Of a DNA stretch of 64,000 nt, positions 11,601-21,908 are shown in pieces; within the stretch, counting starts at the first letter, position 1; the number at the start of each line of letters is the position of its first letter. The position numbers and the translations under genes are program-made. Below the pieces are notes generated by a model. It searched no databases, was not told the origin of the DNA, and saw nothing but the letters and a program-made list of their open reading frames with translations. The stretch is taken from contig JXTB01000478.1 of the NCBI GenBank assembly GCA_002914805.1, positions 242,943-306,942 of the forward strand, given 5' to 3'. This DNA comes from Parasponia andersonii (taxonomy: Eukaryota > Streptophyta > Magnoliopsida > Rosales > Cannabaceae).

Positions 11601-13312
11601 TTATCAGGGATTAAAGTTTCCATTAAGAGGCAGCACAGCCAAGTATTGTTAGCATCATGTTAATTATATCTCTTTAAGTATGGTTACCAAGAGAAGAATA
11701 AAAGCCAGTAGGTCAGGCAATTTCTTCTCACTGAAAGGTCCAAATTCGACTCCTAGAAACAACATCCTTTGACTGATTTCCATACCGAGTATTTCACTTG
11801 TCATCTAATCTAAAGGTCAGAGTTGTGGTTTTAAATTACTACTATTGTGTTGCTGTAGACCTGTTAGCCACTAATTTGAGAGATTGAGGACATATACCAA
11901 TTCATAGGAAAGACAATTGGATTAGCTAGTCCCAGTTTGATTGGATAACCCATAATTAGAAACATGAGCAAATTGTTACAACAATGGGAAGGCTAACGGA
12001 TAATCAAGCTGATGATGCTGAAAGCAGCATGAAAACAGAAGTACCAGAAAAGTTGAGAAAATCAACCATTACTGTGCCTAGAAAATTGGCTTAAATCTTT
12101 CTGGTTGGACTTTGGATAGCCTGTTAAGCCATAGCTGCTTCTTGTTTGGAGTTTGCTATGTGATCCTTGTAGACAGTTGCTCCATATATATATATGTAAC
12201 TAACGAACCTTACACATAAGGGGAAAAAGTAAAAGAAACCCAAGTTGGAGAAAGAGACAAAAAAAATGATAAAAAAGTATCAGATCAGCAGTAGAAGCTA
12301 ATTTGTTTTTGGAAAAAGGAAATGGGGTCAAAAAGTAAATTGTTGAAAATCATAAGTGACCCTTTACTTTAGGTATATATTGTCACTTCCTAGTGATTTT
12401 GTCGGCAATAATGTACCACCTAAAAAGTAGATACCTAAAGGCAGATTGACACAGAACCAAAGGAAAATGAAGAGAGTTCAAAATTAGCAGCGTACGGTCT
12501 TAAAATTGACAAACACGAAAAAGAGTGATATTCATGTCGGATAAAAATAACACCCACCCACATGTTAAATTTTAGCCAATTAATTCTCATACTTGTCACT
12601 CATTAATATTAAATTCCTATTACTACTATTGCCAACAATAGTGTTTATCTGTTTTTTTTCAGTCGTGATGGAAAGCATTTTCCAAAAACAATTCACATTA
12701 AAATTGTTAAAGAGTAAGAGAAAGTCTAAAAGCAAGTCCACAATGTTAAAGTTTCTCAATAAGAAAAGAAAAATTCCCAAATAATAGCAGATAATTATGT
12801 TAACAAAAGTAACAACGACAATAAATAGTCACAAACGACAATCAACAAAGCTAAGAATACCCACTTGATGACCTATTTTTAATCGTCTAATTCAATTTCT
12901 GGAATTTAAAATTCAATCCCCTCTTATAAATAATTTTAAAAAAAAATTCCTAAACTCGAGAAGAAAACCCAGAAACCAAATTAGCCAAAGAGAATAAATT
13001 CGATATAAACGAGGTACAAAACTAAAATAGCTTAAAAACAAAATAAAAAGCCTTACCGTCTTGTTTGAGGAAGACCAGCTGTTGGGGCATAGCCATTGAA
13101 GTTATGAGATTGCAGAGCATGAAGAACAGAATCCTGGGCAACCTGGGGCGTATGAAAGCAAGAATAAGCAGTGGGGTCACCCATACCGAGTGAAATGACC
13201 TTCTTACCCTCACTCTCATCGATGCTTTCCATTAACAAACCAAGAATGCCTTTAATGGTTATGGTTGCCGGAGCTNNNNNNNATCTGCTTCTCTCTTATG
13301 AACTTTCTCCAT
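8673..13312 (-). CDS. TAT: Tyrosine aminotransferase (class I/II PLP)
   Basis: Seven exons on the minus strand: 13057-13312 (contains a gap), 11043-11382, 10693-10911, 10119-10178, 9508-9663, 9323-9416 and 8673-8791. All junctions are GT-AG and phases agree, giving about 414 aa, the length of Arabidopsis At5g53970 (TAT7), which it closely resembles. The enzyme moves the amino group of tyrosine to a 2-oxo acid, making 4-hydroxyphenylpyruvate for tocopherol and plastoquinone synthesis and tyrosine breakdown; the family is cytosolic. Seen: [12 protein letters not shown] near the N-terminus, [48 protein letters not shown], the PLP lysine in [17 protein letters not shown] (about residue 247), [10 protein letters not shown], and a C-terminus of [20 protein letters not shown]. 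The start ATG at 13312 ([10 protein letters not shown]) lies just upstream of a 7-N gap. Only the bases at the gap are missing; everything else is intact. Other aminotransferases of the same family (nicotianamine aminotransferase-like) are less likely from the motif wording. Confidence 0.93.
13276..13282. other. Assembly gap of 7 N inside TAT exon 1
   Basis: The gap falls between [10 protein letters not shown] and APATITIKG. With exactly seven bases the upstream ATG is out of frame with the rest of exon 1, so the true length must differ (two more than a multiple of three) or the start lies elsewhere. Confidence 0.95.
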
Positions 13313-14103
13313 TATTGATTTTTCTTTCTTCCTTCTTTTTTTTTTTTTTTTTTTTCCACAGAGGTAGGAGAAAGACTGGAGTCTAGGCTTGGAGTTGGGT
13401 TGGGTTTAGGGTCTAAAAGAGAGTAGTAATTGTACTGGTCGTGGTGTTATGGGAGGGGGTGCATGAGGACCCCCAAGGCCACACGTTCGATGCTCCTTTA
13501 TAACCTCCCTGCATGCAAACAAAAGCATTGTCTGTTACCTTGATTCCAGGAATTCTTTTTTTTTTTTTTTATAATTTTATTAATAATTTCATTTACGTAT
13601 ATGTGACTTTGATTTTTCTGGTTTCTGTACCTGTAGTTAAGGATTTTCAACCTTTTCCCACCACCAAAATTTTACCTAATTTTTTAGTAGTTTTTATATT
13701 TCTATAGTTTTAACTCGAAAATTTGTGCGGTAAGAGACGTAATTTTGATTGATAGTACATTTTTTTTTTTTTTTTGGGTTAACGCTGGACTTCTAAGATT
13801 CGAATCCGATATTCAGAAGAAAGAAAAAAGCAAAGTTGGATTTGTTGAATCTTATACTAAGCGCGTCAGATAAATAAAAAAATAATAATAATTACTTAAA
13901 TTTATTTGATAGTTTAATTTATTGGTTAATTTACACATTTTATTGCTTTTTTATAATAATTATTGCTATTATTGTCTTTCTTATTGAAACAAAAATAGGT
14001 TACATTTTTACTTTCTTTCCTATTTTAATCTAAATATCATAAAGGTATATATACAGATAGTCCATGGTCAATTACCCTAAAACAGTACTCTTTTTTTTTT
14101 TTT
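13313..14103. other. TAT upstream region, no gene
   Basis: Contains poly(T) tracts (about 13340-13356, 13557-13570, 13760-13776) and pyrimidine-rich DNA next to the start codon that probably holds the TAT 5' UTR and promoter. A GTTCGATGC phrase near 13485 recalls a tRNA-derived B box but no tRNA or SINE structure could be built around it. Confidence 0.45.
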
Positions 14104-14346
14104 TAATGGGTCTTAACTAATGACCACCATTTATTATAAATTTAAAGGAAAATAACACACACTCTACCAAGGTTTGAACCCTGACCTCCCAAACTCACAC
14201 ACACATCCCTCAAGTTTTGGACCAACTGAACTAGTCACAGTTGGTCACCCTAAAGCAAGGTTTGAACCCCTGACCCCCCCAAACTCACACACACATCCCT
14301 CAAGTTTTGGACCAACTGAACTAGTCCCAGTTGGTCACCCTAAAGC
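14104..14346. repeat. Dispersed repeat with internal 88-base tandem duplication
   Basis: A sequence beginning TGGGTCTTAACTAATGACC and ending in GGACCAACTGAACTAGTC occurs here and again, diverged, at 14683-14830. In this copy a segment starting AAGGTTTGAACCC is repeated in tandem (14169-14256 and 14257-14346) with few differences. Confidence 0.8.
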
Positions 14347-14682
14347 AAGCTTCTTAATTTAGGCTACAAAACTCTTTTTAATCGCAGCAAATAATTTTTC
14401 CAAAACTAGGAAAAATAAAGAATGACTTTTATCTAATTCTCAACACTTCTAATGTTAGAATCGAAAAAAAATTTTATTCTTCAATGGCAGAATAGTAAAT
14501 AAGGTAGATGAAAAAGTTGATCGTTAGAATGAATTAAATAAGTGTAAAAAAAAAAAAAAGAGAATGACATTTTTTCAATTTTATTTTTTTCTACAGATAA
14601 TTCACGTTAATTTCTGTGATCAATGATTAGTTTTAACGTAAATTGTTGATAATAGGAATGTTAAATTTACTCTTTTTTTATA

Positions 14683-14830
14683 TTAAATGGGGCTTAACTA
14701 ATTACCACCATTTACTACAAATTTAAAAGAAAATAATACACACTCTACCAAGATTTGAATCCCTAACTTCCCAAATTCATACACACATCTCTTAAGTCTT
14801 GGACCAACTGAACTAATCCAGTTGACAAAT
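14683..14830. repeat. Second, single-unit copy of the 14104 repeat
   Basis: Reads AATGGGGCTTAACTAATTACC, then ACACTCTACCAAGATTTG and GGACCAACTGAACTAATCCAG, parallel to 14104-14346 but without the tandem duplication. Same orientation. Confidence 0.75.
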
Positions 14831-16290
14831 GTTAAATACGCTCTAACTCTTTTGATCTCACTGTTTTTTTCTTTTTTCTTTTTTTTTTTTTGGCAATGGC
14901 AGTCTCATTGTTTATTTTCATAAATTTTATCATCTAGTTTCATATTATAACAATATAATAAATTATAGGGAAATTCATATTTTAAATCGTAAGAGTATGA
15001 AGTATTAAAAAAAAAAAAAAAAACATCTAGCATTCCCTTTGTTAGCAATGTCAAATTTATTATCGTGTGTATTATTTGACAGCATTAACACGTGAAATTA
15101 ATATCGCCTGAATTGTTTGATAGTGTTAATGAAAGTGGTTGTAGATGTTCTCATTAAAACGTGAATTGCTAGGCGATAATTCAAACAAACCGAAAAACAA
15201 AATTAAAAAAAAAAAAGAAAGAAAAAGCTAAAATCAACTTGTTAACGACAGTTCCAAAAATCTCTTCTGGTATGTACTGTTTTCAGACAAAAAAATTAGG
15301 AAATAGTCACAATAGAGATGACTTGCACCACATGACCACGGCTAGCTATTTCTACGAACGCTTTCATTTGTTACTTCCACTCATTTCATTTGTCTTTTTT
15401 ATCACACAATTATGATGACGAAAAAAAAAAAACCCCTTTGATGAGAGAATCTAGTCACTTCAACGTGGGCTCAGCGTATCCATTAGATTTTGAAAATAGA
15501 GGATCCATCTAAACAAATTTAGTCCTTTTTAAGGTTTTTCTGTTTTTTTTTTTTTTTTTGATATGGCATTCCTTCGAGATATCGCCGTCTTTTCATTTTT
15601 ATTTTTTTTTTGAGAAAAGTTTGTGTTTTTATTTTGACATATATAATATATATATATATATATATACACTAGTGCTAATAGTTCGTGACTAACGCATGTA
15701 TCCGTTGATGAACTTACATTATTATTTATACAATATTTTTGGTAATTATTAGTTCATTAAAGTAGAAAATTTTGATTAGCAAAATATATAATGATATGTA
15801 TCATATGATTGTGCAGGAATCCGAGAACAGCCCGTTTATAACATGTGGGCTTGGCCCAAATTGATAAACCCAATGTCTTATACAAAAGCGGAGCTAGAAA
15901 TTTAAATCAAATGTGCTCTACAAATTTAATCCAACAGACGCAGCAAATATCAAATGTGCATCAATTGGAGGAGGAGCCTAATTCAAACTTGAGTCATACT
16001 CAAAATTTTATAACTATCGCCAAAAGAGAAGGAGGGGGGGGTGAAAGCCAAAGATTGGATAAGACAGGTTTATACATTATATATGTATTATATTTCGATA
16101 TGATATGGGTATGACGGGAAGTAGGCTCTACTCGTGACATGAAATATGAAAAATTTACTGTAATGAAAAAGTTAAAAGAAGCATATAAATCATAAATTAT
16201 TTATTATTTATTTGAAGACAATAAATGCAAATTACGTTGGGAGAATTAATAAAATAACTGGCAACGAAAAAAATCTTAAACAAGTTATAA
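14831..16290. other. Intergenic, no gene seen
   Basis: AT-rich with poly(A/T) tracts and a (TA)n microsatellite at about 15645-15666. An open frame at 15845-16114 (+) has no motif. Nothing else identified. Confidence 0.5.
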
Positions 16291-16660
16291 ATGAGTTATA
16301 TACCACTATATATATATATATATATATAACAGTGTACCAGTGGTAAATCAATTATTCACCATAGTATAGAAGTGGCAAATTAATTGTATATACCAATAAA
16401 TGAATAATATATTATAGTAAATGAATTATATATACCTGAAAATGAATAATATTATATGATAAATGAAAATCTGTAAATTGGTAAATGAATCGTATACACT
16501 GGTCAATTAATTATATTTATCGATAAATAAATGAATTATATATTGATAAATAAATAATATATTATAGTAAATTTAATACGTATGATAAATTAATTATATA
16601 TACCAATAAATAAATTATGTATATTAGTAAATTAATTATATTCATGAATATGTCAAATTA
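16291..16660. repeat. Degenerate AT-rich tandem repeat
   Basis: Opens with (TA)n at about 16309-16328, then many imperfect repeats of phrases such as TAAATGAATTATATATACC and AATAAATGAATAATAT. The unit is variable, roughly 30-45 bases, so this is a decayed minisatellite. Confidence 0.75.
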
Positions 16661-16835
16661 ATTTTACATAAGGCTATAATGATAAATTATAATTATTAAA
16701 ACTAAAAAATAGATATAGAAGTCGATAAAATGAAAATTTGATATTTATTAACACATAATTTTTTTTTTTTAAAAAAAGAAGAAGAAAATATGTGGTGTAG
16801 TTTCCTTTAAAAAAAAAAAAAAGTAATGTGTGGTG

Positions 16836-16844
<9 letters not shown>

Positions 16845-16867
<23 letters not shown>

Positions 16868-16869
16868 AT
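16845..16869. repeat. (TA)n microsatellite
   Basis: About 12 TA units. It follows two direct copies of GTGGTGTAGTTTCCTT (from about 16793 and 16831) separated by a poly(A) run. Confidence 0.9.
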
Positions 16870-17109
16870 CCCCATGTTTTATTTCCCAGTCCAATTCTCA
16901 AAGCACAGTACGGTGGTCTATATATCAAGAACTATTAATAGGGGGGAGAAACATTTGGACCCATTTGAACTTTGAAGCTATTAAACCAGCTGGCTTTATA
17001 CCTTCCTCATCTTAGGTTTCTTACAAAAATCTATGCCTAAATTTAAAAAATTGAAAAATACCGAATGGATTGATTCTTTTAAAATTTTCGAGACATATAT
17101 ATTCAAATA

Positions 17110-17400
17110 TCAATTTGTTAAAGTTTAAATTAAAAATACTATTTTTAAAAAAATATATTTAGAAACTAGCACTTTCTTTAATCCAAAATTCGCATTTTCA
17201 AATGTACTTGAAGACCGAAGTAACTAGCCTGAGTTATTTTGATAATTAAACGAGTTACTTAAATTAATTAATCTGGTTGCATACTTGAAGAGTAACCTCA
17301 AATATCTGATTAATTGGTAAAAAATATTTTTTTTTATATTTTAGAAATAGTAATTTTCAAAATAAATCCACAATTTTTCGTATAATTTTAAATTCTAAAT
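17110..17400. repeat. Dispersed AT-rich repeat family A, copy 2
   Basis: Shares the GTTACT/AGTAACT-rich core and flanking 'atatttttt' blocks with 7240-7575 and 39890-40460 (here GAAGTAACTAGCCTGAGTTA and ACGAGTTACTTAAATT). Diverged, non-coding. Confidence 0.5.
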
Positions 17401-18101
17401 TTTTTTTATTTTTTTAATTTCACCGTATAAAATCAATTTCATTTTAGCCACTTTTAAGCCTCTACTACAGCAGGGGAATGTACCCGAATAATAGTAATGG
17501 GATACCATTACTTGTCTACAAGTAGTTTCTAGAATTCTTCTAGAAGTTTCATAAAATTAGTAATTGATAATTGGTAAGCATTATATTAGTGGCAGGTGGA
17601 TGGTCATAGAAACTTTCTAAATATGGTCATAAATATACTGACGTGCCATCACTATATTGTGACATTCTTAAAATAGTCATTTAAAAAAAAGTTGAAAAAT
17701 ATACAATATCCTATTTTAAGTCCAAAATTTAATAAAACATAATTATATTGTCATTTATGTGTTTGTTTGATCTTCTCACTCTATTTCTAAACTCAATCAC
17801 TTCGTTTACATTTAAAATTCAAATAATACTTAATTTATCCCTAATTATTCCTAAATTATCTCTCTAGATTAATTTTATCTTTTCTTTTTTCACCCACTCC
17901 ACTTTCCCTTCTATTGTCCTTACCCATCCCTCTTCTCTTTTACTGTTCTCTTATTATCTTCTGTACTTCAACCTTCTTTAACCTAGCAAAATCTAAGAGA
18001 TCATCTTATCCTTTAATTAGTTTCTTACCCAAAAGTATTTCATCTATATCTTCCTTTCTGTTATCTTGTTTTTGCTTTTTATAGACCATTGCTATAATTT
18101 C
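17401..18101. other. Intergenic, no gene seen
   Basis: AT-rich with a pyrimidine-rich stretch at 17880-17950. No exon or known element recognised up to the LTR boundary at 18102. Confidence 0.5.
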
Positions 18102-18682
18102 TATTGACGGAGGTTTTGTCAACAAGTAATTTAGGAAATTGCAAGATGTGGTTTGTGTGTGAAAATAGTTAATAAATTAATGCAAAGAAGAATACAAGAA
18201 TTTTATAGTGATTCAGCCCCAAAAAAGATGAGCTTACGTCTACTGTTCTTCACTATTTTCTGGAGAATTACAAGAATTTCTTTAAGTCTCAATGTGAGAA
18301 TCCAGATAGATAGAGTGATACCAAGTGTAGCTAGAAGTTTTATTTATAACAACACTTAGCTCTCTTCATGTAGATGAGGGTGGCTCATTGTTTCCCAATT
18401 ATGAAAATGAGTAAGTGTGTAATCAGAAAATACAATTCGACTAATAATATAATTGGGTAATAACTTAAATGGAATAATTGGTCGATCTTTATTCAGAAAT
18501 TTATTTCCCTTTCTTTGTAGATTACCTACTTGATCTAATTTCCTTTTCATACTGATCGCACTTGACTTATTGAGGTCACATTTCGATCAGAAAAACTCTC
18601 ATGCAACCTGACGCGTTTCAACTTAGTCGCTAACTTTCCCTCTTTGGCATTGGTCAACATATAAGTTTTAGACTGCACAACA
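18102..18682 (-). repeat. 3' LTR of Tat element copy 1
   Basis: About 581 bases. Plus-strand reading begins tATTGACGGAGGTTTTGTC and ends GACTGCACAACA. It matches 29960 onward base for base over most of the first 240 positions. The first G of the expected TG terminus is an A here, a likely later mutation. Confidence 0.9.
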
Positions 18683-18699
18683 ATTGTCCCCCACCTCTA
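18683..18699 (-). promoter_or_regulatory. Polypurine tract of Tat element copy 1
   Basis: Directly inside the 3' LTR, the minus strand reads AGAGGTGGGGGACAAT, a purine-rich run in the position where plus-strand DNA synthesis is primed in LTR retrotransposons. Confidence 0.75.
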
Positions 18700-18729
18700 T
18701 TTGTTCTTTAGAACAAAATAAGGCTTTCT

Positions 18730-20770
18730 TGTCACGACCCAAACCTCGGGCCAGTAGCAGAAAAGGGAATTTCACAAATGGAAATTCAAAAGTTATTTAA
18801 GAAAAATTCATAAAAATAATTTAAAAGAAAAATTTCCATAGTTTTGTGATCACCATTAGACTTAGATTGTTAAATAAAATTTATTTAAAATAAACCAAGC
18901 ATTATTATCAGTAGTCTCACAATCTAACATACTAATTATACAGACAAAGTCCGTGAAACGGGCCCATTAATATTTAATATATGCTAAGATAAATAACAAT
19001 GTTATTTATATAGTTACTAATTTTCTGTACGGTAACCAACTCCTCAATCCTCCGCTCTCGAGTTTCCAAAGTCACACCGAGCACTACCTGAGAGGGGAAA
19101 TGTAAGGGATGAGCATTCAAATGCTCAGTATGAATTTAATTACCTTTTTGATTGATGCAATTTCTCAAATCTGCATGTTTAGTTCCTGTAAATCCATGTA
19201 TAAATCAAATTTAAAAATCTATTGGTATCCAGAATAGTCACATATTCAAAACCAAAATTAAAACTACATCATTGTACATGTCATACATCAACAAGGATAT
19301 AAGTGAGCTCTCATCCTCCCATCACGGCCCTATAATATCTTTATAGCAGGGGTACCCAGCATCCTGACACTGCCTGTAGGCGTATCAGATAAAAACCTAC
19401 GCAGAGGCCTAGGTCTCCCATCTAGCACTGCAGCAACTTGCCAGCGACCTAAAAATACAACGATGCTATAATGGAACTCAAGTATGTGATCCTATGGTAT
19501 GTACAACGTGTCACAGTTCACTGCTACCATGCATCCAATAATTAAATCATAATTTAAAAATCCAACTTGGTATTATTCTGGGATTTACTGTAACATGGGC
19601 AGCACACCAATGTTTTACCCCAAAACTAGTATGTAAAAATGTATAAAATAATTTACGCAATCCAATCCCAGTATAACTCAACAATTAACAATACTTTCTT
19701 TAACCATCGTAAAATTACGATTTTTCATAAATAAACTTTAATGCAAATAAAATATAAAAATTAGGTAATCGAACCCCTACCTTGATATGGTAGTAATACA
19801 AAGTCAATAACGCTCGAAAAATCTCTGGCTAGTCACTTAAGTGCTTAAACGACAATTTCTGGTTCTTAATAAATCCACTAGAAAAAGCAACTTTTCCATC
19901 AAAGCTTCAAATATAGAAATGGAGGTTATCACTGAATTCAGAACACCTAAAAAGATTAGGTCAGATATATACTTTGTCAAAAACGGGTCCCGGTGCGGGA
20001 CCGGCCCATGGCACGCAAAATAGTGCAATTTGTGCCACGAAATTTCAATTTTTGTTCTACAACGAAATATAATGATATTTTATATCAAAATTCATGTCTT
20101 GACCTCACTGAGTCCAAATTCAAAATCAGAACTTAGTTTCGAGGTCCCTATCATTAATTAAGCCCAAAATCTGAGAATTACATAAATACCACCTTTTAAA
20201 AATAATTAGAAAAATATCTTTTTTTCTCATTACTATTTACCGTACTTACTGTTATCCTTTTTACTTTTACTAACTGTAATTATTCATAATTTTTAACCCT
20301 CTTTCACTCCAAGTATTTACCTTGGGTAAATAAATCATTTAATCAAAATAATTACGTGAATATCTCTTTTTACATAATTGGTAAAAACGGTAAAAATAAT
20401 AAAAACTTATTGGAGATGAATTTTAAGGTGAAACTACTTGGAGTTGGTCGATGATGGTGAGATGGAGCTTCACTTACCAGAGGTGTCGAAGACGGAGGTC
20501 AGACGGCGTTCTGGTTACCGAAAAACCTCACTAGAGGCGGAATTTTGTGAGGCCGCTACAGCTTCATCTGATGTTGAAACGAGGCGGGACTGGTGGCGTT
20601 GGATTCATCTTTGAAAGCCCTTCGATGCAGCCTAGTGCGTCAATCGAGGTGGATGGCAGTACGGCGGTTGTTGGCGGCGGTAGATCCGGTGTTTTCTCTC
20701 CCTTAAGCCCCCTATTTGCTAGAAATTTGAACTTCTGAGGGGTTTTAAAAAAAAATTGGGCACTGTTACA
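18730..20770. mobile_element. Nested solo LTR-like insertion (TGTCACGACCC...TGTTACA type)
   Basis: Begins TGTCACGACCC and ends GCACTGTTACA, the termini typical of a large class of plant Gypsy LTRs, and contains an ATGCTCAGTATGAATTT phrase seen in such LTRs. Length about 2.04 kb with no internal gag/pol, so a solo LTR is the simplest reading. It lies about 30 bases inside the polypurine tract of the host element. I found no matching 5-base target duplication (tttct before, aaata after), which lowers confidence in the exact ends. Confidence 0.55.
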
Positions 20771-21908
20771 AAATATTATAATATTCCATATTTTTTATTA
20801 TTTTTATCGAAAATTCAATATTTACAACTTTTCCATTAATCTTAAAATGTCCAATTTGCCCTTGTGACTTCACAGATATTACATTTCTTTTCTGATAAGT
20901 GCGAGCTTAAAAATGCGACATAATGATATAATCTTGAAACCCTCAAAGAGTCGTAAATTCTTAAATCCTATCTTTTCAGAAACAAGCGTACTTTCTCCTG
21001 ATAGACGTAACCACGCGTCACTTTTTCTCAAGAGATTAGCAAAACTCGAGGAGACTTCTCCGTTTTTCGAGCAGACGCGATGATAGCAATGATGTCAGTT
21101 ATTGCTTCAAATCGTGATGTTTCAAATTTCGAAGAAATACTCATTTAATTTCGAAAATTAACTCCCGCGTGAATTTGGGCCATTAGATCCGAAAATTAAA
21201 TGTCATGATCTACAGCTGTGAGTTAATGAAGCTTGAGATATATATATCAAGAATATGTCCGCCTCCTCTTCAAAACTCGAACCCTATTACCTCCTCTTCC
21301 TCTCTCATTTCTTCTGAAATCTGAAACATCCATAAGACAAAAACCCTCTCGGTGCCCCTACTCGCTTTTCAACTCGCACAAATTCATCGTCTTCTTCGGC
21401 GAAGTCATCACCAAAATCCCTCAGACAACGTCTTAGTTTTTCAGTCTCCGAAAAAAAGTTAGCATACATTCCCTCTCTCTTATTTAAAGAATTATTGTTC
21501 TTCGATTTCTAGAAAACTCTTATCTACAGAGCTTATTTCTAGAAATAGAAAGATGAATCATAGAGCCTGAATGCCCCGAACATAAACCCATCCCCATATT
21601 AAGATGAACTGAAAAATGGGCATATCTCAGAATCTCTCCATTAACTTAACGAATAAATCAATTTTAGATGATTGATAGACGAACCCATAGAAGAAAATTA
21701 AGATCTGAAATCTTGACATTCGAAAACCAAAACCAGTCGAGTGACGAATTATTGAAGAGTTGCTCAAACAATTTTTTGACGAATCCATAGATTGATTAGA
21801 AAAAATTCGATAAACAGCTTATTGTCGGTGTAATCTTAGGGTTTGTATCCCCAAATTGCTCGCATATAGTAAAGATACCTGATGCTCACATAAGACTAAA
21901 TACATCCC
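20771..21908. other. Upstream region of the antisense gene in the Tat element
   Basis: No clear coding exon. Has a TATA-like GAGATATATATATCAAG at about 21235 and pyrimidine-rich DNA (21265-21310) as in plant leader regions, so it may be the old promoter and 5' part of the plus-strand gene that follows. Confidence 0.4.

Noticed and set aside
13440..13500. GTTCGATGC phrase resembling a tRNA T-loop or SINE B box
   Set aside because: No acceptor stem, anticodon arm or matching A box could be found around it.
14174..14362. Plus-strand frame with two near-identical halves
   Set aside because: The protein repeat only mirrors the tandem DNA duplication inside a dispersed repeat.
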